Part shown: in pieces, positions 18,477 through 27,075 of the stretch
Numbering within the stretch: the first letter of the stretch is position 1
Layout of the letters: each line of letters begins with the position of its first letter
DNA from: Oceaniglobus trochenteri
GTDB taxonomy: Bacteria > Pseudomonadota > Alphaproteobacteria > Rhodobacterales > Rhodobacteraceae
Direction of reading: 5' to 3'
Assembly: GCF_020529025.1 (NCBI RefSeq)
Contig: NZ_JACNMM010000004.1
Location: 124,001-188,000, forward strand
Length of the DNA stretch: 64,000 nt
Made by a program: the position numbers and the translations under genes
The notes under the pieces: model-generated
Seen by the model: the letters and a program-made list of their open reading frames with translations, nothing else
Database searches by the model: none
What the model was told of the DNA's origin: nothing

Positions 18477-19637
18477 TCAGGCGGCGTCGTCCATGGCGCG
18501 GGCGAAGCGCTCGAAAAGATAGAAACTGTCCTGCGGCCCGGGGCTTGCCTCGGGGTGATGCTGAACCGACCAGACGGGGCGGTCGACCATGCGGATGCCG
18601 CAATTGCTGCCGTCGAACAGCGAAACATGGGTTTCGCGCACGCCCTCGGGAAGCGTCTGGCTGTCGACGGTGAAGCCGTGGTTCATCGAGGTGATTTCAA
18701 CCTTGCCCGTCTCGACATCCTTGACCGGATGGTTCGCGCCATGATGACCGTGGTTCATCTTGACCGTGCGGGCCCCCAGCGCGAGCGCCAGCATCTGGTG
18801 GCCAAGGCAGATGCCGAAAACCGGAATCTGCGAGCGTTCAAGCACTTCGCGGATCATCGGCACGGCGTAAACGCCCGTTGCTGCCGGATCGCCCGGACCG
18901 TTCGACAGGAACAGCCCGGCCGGTTCAAGCGCCAGCACATCCTCGGCGGTGGCCGAGGCAGGGAGGACGGTCACGTCGCAACCCGCACTGGCCAGGCAGC
19001 GCAGGATGTTGCGTTTCGCGCCGTAATCAATGGCGACAACGCGGTGGCCGGGCGTTTCGCGCCTGGTGTATCCCTCGGGCCAGGCCCACCGCATTTCATC
19101 CCAGCGATAGGACTGTGCGCAGGTGACTTCGCGGGCCAGGTCAACGCCTTCCAGCCCGGCAAAGCCGCGGGCGGCGGCGACCAGCGCCTCGAGGTCGAAG
19201 TTGCCGTCGGGGTCATGGGCAAGCGCGACATGGGGCGCGCCCTGCTGGCGGATCGCGCGGGTCAGGCGGCGGGTATCGACGCCACCGATGGCGATGCGGC
19301 CGCGCCGAGTCAGCCAGGCGTCAAGCGTTTCGGCGCTGCGCCAGTTGCTGGGTTCGGTCGGGTCCCATTTCACCACCATGCCCGCCGCGACCGGATCGGC
19401 GGTTTCGTCATCCTCGGGGTTGACGCCGGTGTTGCCGATATGGGGAAAGGTGAAGGTGACGATCTGCCCGGCGTAGGAAGGATCGGTCATGATTTCCTGG
19501 TAACCGGTCATCGCGGTGTTGAAGCAGAGTTCCGCAACCGTCTGGCCCGTGGCGCCGAAACCGCGCCCGAAGAACAGCGTTCCATCTGCGAGCGCAAGAC
19601 AGGCGGTCGGGCGGGGGGGGGCGGGCGATGCGGACAT
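18477..19637 (-). CDS. carA: Carbamoyl-phosphate synthase small subunit
   Basis: Glutamine amidotransferase subunit that feeds ammonia to CarB for carbamoyl phosphate, used in arginine and pyrimidine synthesis. Length 386 is standard. The N-terminal domain includes CFNTAMTGYQEIMTDPSYAGQIV; the class I amidotransferase domain has the nucleophile C277 in FGICLGHQ and the H361/E363 pair in HHPEASPGP. The carB gene is not next to it here. It has a well-formed predicted promoter on the minus strand at 19684-19712 and lies divergent from the YqeY gene. Confidence 0.97.
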   Translation of the reverse strand: MSASPAPPRPTACLALADGTLFFGRGFGATGQTVAELCFNTAMTGYQEIMTDPSYAGQIVTFTFPHIGNTGVNPEDDETADPVAAGMVVKWDPTEPSNWRSAETLDAWLTRRGRIAIGGVDTRRLTRAIRQQGAPHVALAHDPDGNFDLEALVAAARGFAGLEGVDLAREVTCAQSYRWDEMRWAWPEGYTRRETPGHRVVAIDYGAKRNILRCLASAGCDVTVLPASATAEDVLALEPAGLFLSNGPGDPAATGVYAVPMIREVLERSQIPVFGICLGHQMLALALGARTVKMNHGHHGANHPVKDVETGKVEITSMNHGFTVDSQTLPEGVRETHVSLFDGSNCGIRMVDRPVWSVQHHPEASPGPQDSFYLFERFARAMDDAA

Positions 19638-19683
19638 GGCGGAACCTCGGACTGTGGGGGTGTGCGGTGGTCAAACCTGCGGC

Positions 19684-19712
19684 AACCTATGTGGACAGCG
19701 CCGGGGGGTCAA
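19684..19712 (-). promoter_or_regulatory. Predicted sigma-70 promoter of carA
   Basis: Reading the minus strand: TTGACC (-35, 19712-19707), 17-bp spacer, TAGGTT (-10, 19689-19684), about 47 bp before the carA start codon. Confidence 0.55.
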
Positions 19713-19770
19713 GGGTGCTGGCCAAATCATTTATCTTTTCAGAACAGTATGTTGCAGGCTCCGGCCGAGG

Positions 19771-19799
19771 TTGTCTGTCCTTTGGCTATGCGCTATTGT
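19771..19799 (+). promoter_or_regulatory. Predicted sigma-70 promoter of the YqeY gene
   Basis: TTGTCT (19771-19776), 17-bp spacer, TATTGT (19794-19799), 36 bp before the start codon of the YqeY-like gene. Confidence 0.5.
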
Positions 19800-19835
19800 C
19801 AAGGACTGCACGGTTTGACCTTGGACAGGTGAATT

Positions 19836-20300
19836 ATGGATCTGCGAACCCGCGTCTCGGACGCGCTGAAATCTGCGATGAAGAACAAGGAGGCAGAGCG
19901 TCTTTCGACCCTGCGCCTGATCAATGCGGCAATCAAGGACCGCGACATCGCCCTGCGCGGCGATGGCGAAGGCGAGGATGCGCGGGTCGGCGATGGCGAG
20001 GTTCTTCAGATCCTCGGCAAGATGGTCAAGCAGCGCCAGGAAAGCGCCCGCGCCTATGAAGAGGGTGGGCGGCTGGAACTGGCCGAGCAGGAGCGCAAGG
20101 AAATCACCGTGATCGAGGATTTCCTGCCCCGCCAGCTTTCGGATGCCGAGGTCGACGCCGCGCTGGACGCCGCGATTGCCGAAACCGAGGCCAGCTCGAT
20201 CCGCGACATGGGGCGGGTGATGGGCGTGCTGAAGGCCAAGTATACCGGCCAGATGGATTTTGGCGCGGTGGGTGGCCGGCTCAAGACCCGGCTGGGTTAA
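19836..20300 (+). CDS. GatB/YqeY domain-containing protein
   Basis: A 154-residue single-domain YqeY protein, the helical tail domain also found in the GatB subunit of the tRNA amidotransferase. Typical segments are MDLRTRVSDALKSAMKNKEA at the start, RQESARAYEEGGR, and EIDxL-like IEDFLPRQLSDAEV, ending in MGRVMGVLKAKYTGQMD and a short amphipathic tail. The free-standing form probably contacts tRNA, but its role is not established. The stop overlaps the convergent glycan-binding-like gene by 4 bp. Confidence 0.93.
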   Translation: MDLRTRVSDALKSAMKNKEAERLSTLRLINAAIKDRDIALRGDGEGEDARVGDGEVLQILGKMVKQRQESARAYEEGGRLELAEQERKEITVIEDFLPRQLSDAEVDAALDAAIAETEASSIRDMGRVMGVLKAKYTGQMDFGAVGGRLKTRLG

Positions 20301-20926
20301 CGCAGGTCGATCTCGGAGATCACGGTGTCGGTATAGGCCGACCCGGATCGCGCCCGAAGAATATGAATCGCCAGCCATTCGACGGGCCCGCCGTCGGCCA
20401 GGCTGATCGCCTGCCAATCGGCGCTGTCCTGCAGGGCGATCGCAAGATCGGCACCGGTTGAGAACTCCAGCCTGATCTGTTCGACCCGGCCATTCCTGTC
20501 CCACAGGCGGGCGGATTTGCCATAGCCGTTGCGCAGCGCCAGTTGGCCCAGCCGGACGGGTCTGTCGAATCGGATCGTGACGAATTCATTCGCGCCAGTC
20601 CCCTCGACCCCTTCGACCCAACCGGTTTCGGGGCGGCCGTCGAACATGTTTTCAACGCCATAGCTGGCCGCCGCACTGGTGGGCAGGGTCGAAGAGGCGC
20701 AGGCCATCGCGCTTCCCGCGTTGGTCTGGACTCTTGCACATCTTTCGCCCGGACGGTTGGGCATGTCGCGGGCGGTTGTGGCGGGGCCGGGCCCTGCGAT
20801 GCCGGGCGCCGAGGGGGCAGCGATGCCCGGAGACCTGGTTTCCGGCCCGCGTGAAATGCCCGATTGGCCCTGGGCGAAGGCGGGGCAGGCGGCGAGGGTC
20901 AGGCAGAACAGGGCGGTGCGGTACAT
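20297..20926 (-). CDS. Secreted protein with NADase-type glycan-binding (discoidin-like) domain
   Basis: A 209-residue protein with a signal peptide (MYRTALFCLTLAACPAFA, 1-18), a Pro/Gly/Ala-rich linker to about residue 70, then a beta-sandwich domain of the discoidin / F5-8C-like type. Recognisable pieces are SYGVENMFDGRPETGWVEG (ligand-loop), NEFVTIRFDRPVRLGQLALRNG and the closing TDTVISEIDLR. This is the pattern of the NADase-type glycan-binding domain seen in many bacterial surface proteins. It probably binds a carbohydrate in the periplasm or at the surface. The start was set at the signal peptide; an upstream in-frame start would add 19 residues that spoil it. Confidence 0.72.
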   Translation of the reverse strand: MYRTALFCLTLAACPAFAQGQSGISRGPETRSPGIAAPSAPGIAGPGPATTARDMPNRPGERCARVQTNAGSAMACASSTLPTSAAASYGVENMFDGRPETGWVEGVEGTGANEFVTIRFDRPVRLGQLALRNGYGKSARLWDRNGRVEQIRLEFSTGADLAIALQDSADWQAISLADGGPVEWLAIHILRARSGSAYTDTVISEIDLR

Positions 20927-20989
20927 GGCGTGATCCGGTGCAGCGGGCTTGGCCCAGATTAGCCGGCGCTTGGGTTCGGGCAAAGGGCT

Positions 20990-21526
20990 TTACCGTTCCA
21001 GCCGGTTCAGCAGCCTTTGCAGATCGCCGTGCAGCGCCTCGCGTTCTTCCGGGCTGAGGAAGGCGCCCAGTTCAACCTCGCGCCCCGCGCCGTTGAGCGT
21101 GAGGTAATTGGCCACCGGCCCGCCGGTTTCGCGCAGGGCCAGGCGCACCCAGAAGGGATTGGCCGACCAGCGCTTTTCCGGGCCATGGCGGGCCGAGCGG
21201 ACAATGTCGATCCGGTCGTTCCAGATACTGAGGTCTTCGCGCACGGCCCCGCTGGCATAACTGCGTTCCAGCAGGAACCACAAAAGCCAGATGGCCCCCA
21301 TGGTGAAGGGCAACAGCCCCCACAACACCGGTGAGCCAAGCAAGGGAAAGACCGGAATCAGCAGCATCACGAAGGCAAAGCCGATCACCCCCACCATGCC
21401 GCGGCGGGGCAGGGACCGGTTGGGCCAGAGAACGGCCCGCGCCAGGGGGCCGCTGGCGGCGCCATGCAAAAAGGCCCCGGGATCAACCGGGGCCTCCTGC
21501 CATTTCTTTTCCCATCTTACGGGCAT
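20990..21526 (-). CDS. DUF2244 family membrane protein
   Basis: A 178-residue protein with two adjacent spans (about 44-66 and 68-88) and a soluble C-terminal domain, matching the DUF2244 family found next to cytochrome c oxidase genes in alphaproteobacteria. Conserved-looking pieces are PNRSLPRRG before the spans and NPFWVRLAL after them. It is encoded 31 bp downstream of ctaD on the same strand and is probably co-transcribed. Function unestablished; a role linked to oxidase assembly or stability is inferred from location only. Confidence 0.85.
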   Translation of the reverse strand: MPVRWEKKWQEAPVDPGAFLHGAASGPLARAVLWPNRSLPRRGMVGVIGFAFVMLLIPVFPLLGSPVLWGLLPFTMGAIWLLWFLLERSYASGAVREDLSIWNDRIDIVRSARHGPEKRWSANPFWVRLALRETGGPVANYLTLNGAGREVELGAFLSPEEREALHGDLQRLLNRLER

Positions 21527-21557
21527 GAAACCTATCCTGGTGACAGGGCGCCGGGGC

Positions 21558-23231
21558 TTAGTGGCCCGGTTGCTTGTCCCATTCGCTCTGCTTGGGCAGC
21601 GTTTCGAACGTGTGTTCGGGCGGCGGGCTGGGCAGGGTCCATTCCAGGGTGTCGGCGTATTCGTTCCAGGGGTTGGCCGAGGCGGTGCGCGGCAGCTTGA
21701 TCAGCACCCAGAACACCACGCCAATGAAGAACACGAAGGACGCGAAGGACAGGAAGGCGCCCCAGCTCGACACGTAGTTCCACAGCGCGAAGGCGTCGGG
21801 ATAGTCGATATAGCGGCGCGGCATGCCCTGACGGCCCAGGAAGTGCTGCGGGAAGAAGGTGAGGTTGGCGCCGATGAAGAAGGCCCAGAAGTGAACCTGT
21901 CCGGCCCATTCCGGGATCATCTTGCCGGTCATCTTCGGGAAGTAGAAATAGATCCCGGCGAAGATGGCGAAGACGGCCCCAAGGCTCATCACGTAGTGGA
22001 AGTGCGCCACGACGTAATAGGTGTCGTGATAGGCGCGGTCGATACCGGCCTGCGACAGCACGATGCCGGTCACGCCGCCCACGGTGAACAGGAACAGGAA
22101 GCCGAAGGCCCAGAGCATCGGCACCTTGAATTCAACCGACCCGCCCCACATCGTCGCGATCCAGCTGAAGATCTTGATGCCGGTTGGAACCGCGATCACC
22201 ATCGTGGCCAGCATGAAATAGCTCTGCTGGGTCAGGGACATGCCCACGGTGTACATGTGGTGCGCCCAGACGACGAAGCCCAGTGCGCCAATGGCGATCA
22301 GGGCCCAGACCATGGGCAGGTAACCGAAGATCGGCTTGCGCGAGAAGGTCGAGATCACATGGCTGATGATGCCGAAGCCCGGCAGGATCACGATGTAGAC
22401 CTCGGGGTGGCCGAAGAACCACAGGATGTGCTGATAGAGGATCGGATCGCCACCGCCCGAAGGATCGAAGAAGGTGGTGCCGAAGTTGCGGTCGGTCAGC
22501 AGCATGGTGATGGCGCCGGCCAGAACGGGCAGCGACAGCAGAATCAGCCAGGAGGTGACGAAGATCGACCACGAGAACAGCGGAACCTTGAACAGGGTCA
22601 TGCCGGGGGCGCGCATGTTCAGGAAGGTGGTGATCATGTTGATCGCGCCAAGGATCGAACTGGCGCCCGAAACGTGAACCGCGAAGATCGCAAGGTCGGT
22701 CGAGAACCCGCCTTCCGTGGTGGAAAGCGGCGGGTAAAGCACCCAGCCGATGCCCGAGCCGGCCTGGTCATTGCCGCCGGGCGACAGGATCGAGGCGACG
22801 GCCAGCGACGTACCCGCCACGTAGAGCCAGAACGACAGGTTGTTGAGCCGCGGGAACGCCATGTCGGGCGCGCCAAGTTGCAAGGGCATGAAATAGTTGC
22901 CGAAACCGCCGAAGAGCGCCGGAATGACCACGAAAAACATCATCAGGATGCCGTGGCCGGTGATCAGCACGTTCCAGAGGTGGCCGTTCGGCGTACATTC
23001 ACCCACGGCAGCCGCTGTCATGCGGGCGCCTTCCATGCACATGTACTGCACACCGGGGTTCATCAGTTCCAGCCGCATGTAGACGGTGAAGGCAACCGAG
23101 ATGAAACCGGCAAAGCCGGCGACGAAAAGGTAAAGGATACCGATGTCTTTATGGTTCGTGGACATGAACCAGCGGGTGAAGAACCCCCGCTCGTCGTGTC
23201 CATCGTGGCCATGAACGGTTGCGTCCGCCAT
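21558..23231 (-). CDS. ctaD: Cytochrome c oxidase subunit I, aa3 type
   Basis: Catalytic subunit of the proton-pumping terminal oxidase, inner membrane, 557 residues with 12 spans. All key residues are visible: haem a ligands H93 (ITGHGILM) and H412, haem a3 ligand H410 (AHFHY), CuB ligands H275, H324 and H325 with the cross-linked Y279 (HPEVY), the D-channel exit Glu in HPEVY, and the K-channel Lys K353 (TGIKIFSW). Start at 23231 is supported by AGGAG upstream and by the usual MADATVHG-like N-terminus. Subunits II and III are not in the window. Upstream lie three hairpins and a possible short peptide gene; downstream lies DUF2244. Confidence 0.98.
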   Translation of the reverse strand: MADATVHGHDGHDERGFFTRWFMSTNHKDIGILYLFVAGFAGFISVAFTVYMRLELMNPGVQYMCMEGARMTAAAVGECTPNGHLWNVLITGHGILMMFFVVIPALFGGFGNYFMPLQLGAPDMAFPRLNNLSFWLYVAGTSLAVASILSPGGNDQAGSGIGWVLYPPLSTTEGGFSTDLAIFAVHVSGASSILGAINMITTFLNMRAPGMTLFKVPLFSWSIFVTSWLILLSLPVLAGAITMLLTDRNFGTTFFDPSGGGDPILYQHILWFFGHPEVYIVILPGFGIISHVISTFSRKPIFGYLPMVWALIAIGALGFVVWAHHMYTVGMSLTQQSYFMLATMVIAVPTGIKIFSWIATMWGGSVEFKVPMLWAFGFLFLFTVGGVTGIVLSQAGIDRAYHDTYYVVAHFHYVMSLGAVFAIFAGIYFYFPKMTGKMIPEWAGQVHFWAFFIGANLTFFPQHFLGRQGMPRRYIDYPDAFALWNYVSSWGAFLSFASFVFFIGVVFWVLIKLPRTASANPWNEYADTLEWTLPSPPPEHTFETLPKQSEWDKQPGH

Positions 23232-23340
23232 GTGGAGTCTCCTGGTTCCCGAAATTTGCTGTCCCGCACATGTGCCGGACAAGGTTGGAAGCGTTCTAAT
23301 GCAATCCGGGGGGCGGGGGCAATGTTGCGTTCCGCCGCAG

Positions 23341-23409
23341 GGGGCGAAAAAATCGCCCCGCGTGCCGCTCTTGCAGCGTTCCCGCTGCTTTCGGCCCGCC
23401 TGCGCGGGC
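23341..23409 (-). other. Three consecutive hairpins upstream of ctaD
   Basis: On the minus strand, in order: GCCCGC-loop-GCGGGC (23409-23394), GCAGCG-GGAA-CGCTGC with a GNRA-type loop (23388-23373), and GGGGCGA-TTTTT-TCGCCCC (23359-23341). They fill the space between a 24-codon reading frame and ctaD. Possible attenuator, terminator or mRNA-stability element; none can be chosen from sequence. Confidence 0.5.
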
Positions 23410-23414
23410 GGATT

Positions 23415-23489
23415 TCAGAGGAAAGTCAGCGACGCGGCGGCCATGCCGAAGGCGAGGGAGGCAAGAAAGACGGACATGATGGCGGGCAT
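23415..23489 (-). CDS. Possible 24-residue hydrophobic peptide
   Basis: A short frame encoding MPAIMSVFL followed by ASLAFGMAAASLTFL, a single membrane-span-like peptide. AAGGA lies seven bases before its ATG, and a TGGCAG-N17-TAGGAT promoter-like pair lies 41 bp upstream of the ATG. It sits between lipB and ctaD on their strand and is followed at once by three hairpins. It could be a small membrane protein or a leader peptide. No family is recognised; coding status needs comparative or ribosome data. Confidence 0.4.
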   Translation of the reverse strand: MPAIMSVFLASLAFGMAAASLTFL

Positions 23490-23529
23490 GGCGGGGTCCT
23501 TTCCGGATATCTGGCAACCGTTGATCCGA

Positions 23530-23558
23530 ATCCTAGAGGGGCGCGCCGCGCCCTGCCA
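23530..23558 (-). promoter_or_regulatory. Possible promoter ahead of the short peptide and ctaD
   Basis: Minus strand: TGGCAG (23558-23553), 17-bp spacer, TAGGAT (23535-23530). The -35 half is a weak match. Start of transcription would fall about 34 bases before the short peptide ATG. Confidence 0.3.
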
Positions 23559-23570
23559 TGGCGGTATTCC

Positions 23571-24227
23571 CTACCCCGCGGGGGCAAAGACCCGGTCAAA
23601 GCTGCGCCGCAATGCCATGTCCACGTCCTCCATCGTGACCGGAAGGCCCAGATCGACCAGGCTGGTCACGCCATGGTCGCGGATGCCGCAGGGGACGATG
23701 CCGTCGAAATGGCCAAGGTCGGGTTCCACGTTGATCGACAGGCCGTGAAACGAAACCCATTTGCGCAGCCGGATGCCGATGGCCGCCACCTTGTCCTCGC
23801 GCAGGGCTCCGTCGGGGGCGCGGGGCTTCTCCGGCCGTTCGACCCAGACGCCCACGCGCCCCTCGCGCACCTGGCCACGGATGTTGAACTCATCCAGCGC
23901 GGCGATGACCCAGGCCTCCATGTCATGAACGAATCGGCGCACGTCACGCCCGCGTGCCGCGACGTCCAGCATGACATAGGCAACCCGCTGTCCGGGGCCG
24001 TGATAGGTGTATTGCCCACCGCGCCGCGCCTCGTAGACCGGAAACCGTTCGGGTGCGATCAGGTCTTCGCGCCGGGCACTGGTCCCGGCGGTGTAAAGCG
24101 GCGGATGTTCCAGCAGCCAGATCGTCTCGGGATGCGTACCTGCGCGAATTCCCTCGGCAATTTCCTCCATCCGGTGCAGCGCCTCGGGATAGGGGACAAG
24201 GCCGGGTGTCGTGATCCATTCGGTCAT
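23571..24227 (-). CDS. lipB: Octanoyltransferase (lipoyl synthesis)
   Basis: Moves the octanoyl group from acyl carrier protein to lipoyl domains of 2-oxoacid dehydrogenases and the glycine cleavage system, the step before LipA. The 218-residue protein has the substrate motif [13 protein letters not shown] (69-80), the catalytic Lys K146 in [12 protein letters not shown], the FHGLSINV segment and the acyl-thioester Cys C180 in [15 protein letters not shown]. Cytoplasmic. It is divergent from the peptidoglycan-binding protein gene; the intergenic 137 bp is unusually AT-rich near its right end. Confidence 0.96.
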   Translation of the reverse strand: MTEWITTPGLVPYPEALHRMEEIAEGIRAGTHPETIWLLEHPPLYTAGTSARREDLIAPERFPVYEARRGGQYTYHGPGQRVAYVMLDVAARGRDVRRFVHDMEAWVIAALDEFNIRGQVREGRVGVWVERPEKPRAPDGALREDKVAAIGIRLRKWVSFHGLSINVEPDLGHFDGIVPCGIRDHGVTSLVDLGLPVTMEDVDMALRRSFDRVFAPAG

Positions 24228-24364
24228 CGGGGCAGGTCCGCGCGGAAAGGAACAGAGAGTGGCGCAGTCGAATGCGTCACTTTCGCAATAAATGCGCCGG
24301 TCATTGGCAATATCATGTTACTATTCTTCCCGTACGGATTTTTTATTACCTGCGGAGCGCTGTC

Positions 24365-25690
24365 ATGATTTCAAAAACCCTCTTGTCCACCACAATTGCC
24401 GCCTCACTCGTGATCCTGCCAGCGACGCGCGCTGCCGCCGACGCGGGCGATTTCGTGGCAGGCGCCATTGTCGGTGCCATCGTCAACCACGCGGCGCGCA
24501 ACAATCGCGGCACCACCAAGAAGGTATATCGCTCCACCAAGCGCAAGACCTATTCCAAGCCACGCATTCCCGCCACCCAGACCGGACGCCAAATTCAATC
24601 CTCGCTGAACTATTTCGGATTCAACGCCGGATCGGTGGATGGGCAGCTGGGCCGCAAGTCGCGCGATGCAATCTCGCAGTATCAGGCCTATCTGGGTTAT
24701 CCCGTGACCGGACAGCTTTCGTCGTTCGAGCAGGATCTGCTGATCAATTCCTACAACCGCGCCCAGGCGGGGGGCTATGTCACGCAACAGCAGGTGGCGG
24801 CCAATCCCGAAGGCGTGCGCGGTTTGCTGAAGGTCTATCGCACCGAAATGGCAGGTGGCGCGCCGGGCATCGTCACGGCACCGCAGACCACCGTTGTCGT
24901 TGCCCCCGCCGCGGCGGCCACCACGACAACGACAACCACCGTCACGGCCATGGCCGGCGATGAGGCGCCCAAGTCCGACGCCCTGCCCAACCTGTTCGGG
25001 GGCACGACGACCCGGGCTTCGCTGGCGTCGCATTGCAACACGGTCAGCCTTCTGACCAACACCAACGGCGGCTTTACCACGGTCGGCACGATGACCGATC
25101 CGAACGTGGCGCTGAACGAACAGTTCTGCCTGGCCCGCACCTATGCCATCGCCGAGGGCGAGTCGCTGGCCCAGGGGCTGGGCGCCACGCCCGAACAGAT
25201 CGCCAGCCATTGCGATGCCTACGGCGAGCAGATGAAACCCCATGTGGCAGCACTATCGCTGAAGGATCGCGATTCGGTCGTGCGCGATGTGTCGGGCTTC
25301 GTGCTGGGCACCGGCATCCCCACGCAGGATCTGGCGGCGACGGCGAAGGTCTGTCTTTCGGTGGGCTATCGCACCGACGATCTCGATGTCGCCATCGGCT
25401 CGGCGCTCATCCTCGTGACGCTGGGCGAAACCGGCTATGGCGAATTGATGGGCCATCACCTGAGCCAGGGGTTCGGCGCCAGCAAGCGCAACGATCTGGC
25501 GCTGGCCTGGTATGAAACCGGCCTTGATGGCGCGACAACGCAAGCCGTCTTCGCCCCCGGTCAGCCCGAACGGCTGGAGCTGCTGCGCGAAGCGTCCTTT
25601 GCCTTGCAGAACGGCGGGCAGGCTTCGGCAACGCCCCAGGTGGTGCCGCAGAAGGCCGCCACGCTGCCGGCCTTCTCGGTCAGCCAATAA
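24365..25690 (+). CDS. Secreted peptidoglycan-binding-domain protein
   Basis: A 441-residue exported protein. Residues 1-25 are a signal peptide ending ATRAAA; a Gly/Ala-rich helix (DFVAGAIVGAIV) follows. A PG_binding_1 domain is at about 67-125 (IQSSLNYFGFNAGSVDGQLGRKSRDAI in overlapping pieces IQSSLNYFGFNAGSVDG and GRKSRDAISQYQAYLGY). A low-complexity Ala/Thr linker lies near 185-200, then a helical C-terminal domain of about 200 residues with four Cys that I do not recognise. Likely a periplasmic wall-associated protein. The start at 24365 was chosen because it opens directly into the signal peptide. Confidence 0.75.
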   Translation: MISKTLLSTTIAASLVILPATRAAADAGDFVAGAIVGAIVNHAARNNRGTTKKVYRSTKRKTYSKPRIPATQTGRQIQSSLNYFGFNAGSVDGQLGRKSRDAISQYQAYLGYPVTGQLSSFEQDLLINSYNRAQAGGYVTQQQVAANPEGVRGLLKVYRTEMAGGAPGIVTAPQTTVVVAPAAAATTTTTTTVTAMAGDEAPKSDALPNLFGGTTTRASLASHCNTVSLLTNTNGGFTTVGTMTDPNVALNEQFCLARTYAIAEGESLAQGLGATPEQIASHCDAYGEQMKPHVAALSLKDRDSVVRDVSGFVLGTGIPTQDLAATAKVCLSVGYRTDDLDVAIGSALILVTLGETGYGELMGHHLSQGFGASKRNDLALAWYETGLDGATTQAVFAPGQPERLELLREASFALQNGGQASATPQVVPQKAATLPAFSVSQ

Positions 25691-25722
25691 GCCGGGCCCC
25701 TGCGTGAAAAAGGGGCTTCACA

Positions 25723-25753
25723 ATGGCGGCCGTGTTCATTACACCGCCGCCAT
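25723..25753 (+). terminator. Long hairpin between the PG-binding gene and tRNA-Leu
   Basis: ATGGCGGC (25723-25730) pairs with GCCGCCAT (25746-25753); after a C/C mismatch an inner GTGT-TCATT-ACAC stem continues. It lies 33 bases past the stop codon and 10 bases before the tRNA. No T-run. A weaker GCCCC/GGGGC stem precedes it at 25696-25716. Confidence 0.45.
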
Positions 25754-25763
25754 GCCAAGGCGT

Positions 25764-25849
25764 GCGGTCGTGGCGGAATGGTAGACGCGCAGCGTTGAGG
25801 TCGCTGTGGGGTAACACCCGTGGAAGTTCGAGTCTTCTCGACCGCACCA
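25764..25849 (+). tRNA. tRNA-Leu (anticodon GAG)
   Basis: An 86-nt cloverleaf including an encoded CCA. Acceptor stem GCGGTCG/CGACCGC (25764-25770 with 25839-25845), discriminator A, then CCA (25847-25849). Anticodon stem CAGCG/CGCTG encloses loop TTGAGGT, giving anticodon GAG, which reads CUC and CUU. A long class II variable arm (around GGGTAACACCC) and T loop TTCGAGT are present, as expected for Leu. Confidence 0.95.
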
Positions 25850-25887
25850 ATTTTCCCAAGTGCCCATGGATGCCCGCAAGGGCGGTA

Positions 25888-25907
25888 CGGCCCCGCCTGC
25901 GGGGCCG
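25888..25907. terminator. Terminator-like hairpin after tRNA-Leu
   Basis: CGGCCCC and GGGGCCG form a 7-bp stem with a 6-base loop between the tRNA and the convergent aldo-keto reductase gene. Confidence 0.5.
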
Positions 25908-25938
25908 ATAGACATTTCGCGTCGGGCAAGGCATTGGT

Positions 25939-26934
25939 TCAACAGTATTTTTCAACCCCGACCCATTGATCGTGCCCATATCTGTCGCCGTGGATCGACC
26001 CTACCGGCAGGGCGGTTTCGATGCGGGCCAGGTCATCCGCCGTCAGGGTCATATCGGCCCCCGCCGCAAGATTGCGCAGGTGTTCGACCGACCGTGTGCC
26101 GGGAATCGGGTGAACGTGATCATCCTGTGCCAGAAGCCAGGCCATGGCCAGCGCGGCGGTGGGAACGCCCATGTCGGCGGCCAGGTGGCGCAGCGGGTCG
26201 GTTGCGGCGATATTGCGGGGCAGGTTGGCGGGGGCGAAACGCGGATTCGACTGCATGAAGGCCGAGGCCGCGTTCTTTTCCGCATCGGGCGGAGCGTCCG
26301 ACAACAACCCGCGCCCCACGGGCGAAAACGCCACAAGGGCCGTGCCATGGCGCGCGCAGGCCTGCCGCAGGCCAAGATCGGGATAGCGGGTGGTCAGGGA
26401 ATATTCCGATTGCACCGCCGCCACCGGATGAACGGCCGCCGCCCGCGCCAGCGAGGTGGGGGCGATCTCGGAAAAGCCGAAGGCGGCGATCTTGCCCGCG
26501 CGCTTCAGCCCGACAAGGGTTTCGACAACCTCTTCGATCTCGTGCGCGTCGTCGCGGCGGTGGACATAGAACAGGTCCACCTGTTCGATGCCCAGCCGCT
26601 TCAGGCTGGCGTCCAGTTCCCGTTCCAGGTGGGCGGGGGCGTTGTCGAAATGACGGTTGCCGTCGCTGTCGCGGGTGATCCCGGCCTTGGTGGCGATGTG
26701 AAACCGGTCGCGCGCGCCCGTCTGGGCCAGGTAACGCCCGATCACGGTTTCCGAACGCCCCGCACCATAGACATTGGCCGTGTCGATGGCGGTGATGCCC
26801 AGATCCTGGGCGGCGTCGAGAATGGCGAAAGAGGCCTCGTCGGTTGTCGGGCCGTAGAAATCGGAAAACGACATGGCGCCGATTCCGATGGCCGAGACCT
26901 TCGTGCCGTCATGGCCAAGTGTGCGGGTGTGCAT
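25939..26934 (-). CDS. Aldo/keto reductase
   Basis: A 331-residue NADPH-dependent oxidoreductase of the AKR superfamily, closest in pattern to the AKR13/YajO-like group. The catalytic tetrad is visible: D51 and Y56 in IDTANVYGAGRSE, K83 in IATKAGI and H125 in LFYVHRRD. The cofactor-binding end includes PIPGTRSVEHLRN. It should reduce an aldehyde or ketone; the substrate is unknown. The start at 26934 follows GGAGG; the longer open frame upstream is not needed. Divergent from a TRAP-type binding protein gene. Confidence 0.92.
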   Translation of the reverse strand: MHTRTLGHDGTKVSAIGIGAMSFSDFYGPTTDEASFAILDAAQDLGITAIDTANVYGAGRSETVIGRYLAQTGARDRFHIATKAGITRDSDGNRHFDNAPAHLERELDASLKRLGIEQVDLFYVHRRDDAHEIEEVVETLVGLKRAGKIAAFGFSEIAPTSLARAAAVHPVAAVQSEYSLTTRYPDLGLRQACARHGTALVAFSPVGRGLLSDAPPDAEKNAASAFMQSNPRFAPANLPRNIAATDPLRHLAADMGVPTAALAMAWLLAQDDHVHPIPGTRSVEHLRNLAAGADMTLTADDLARIETALPVGSIHGDRYGHDQWVGVEKYC

Positions 26935-27075
26935 TGGTGTCCTCCTGCTGGGCCGGGGCAGCAAAGCGCGATCGCGCGCCAGAGTCGAGCCGATAGGGGG
27001 CGTTCCCGTTGCCGGACTTACCTTGTAAGGTGACGTGGCGTCGCCGCTGAACGCCGAGCCTTGGGGAGAAGTCGA

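Noticed and set aside
21291-24368. Open frame of 1025 codons antisense to DUF2244, ctaD and lipB
   Set aside because: It is antisense to three well-supported genes with intact active sites; long antisense frames are common in high-GC coding DNA. Its composition (Gly/His/Arg/Asp-rich) is typical of such shadows.
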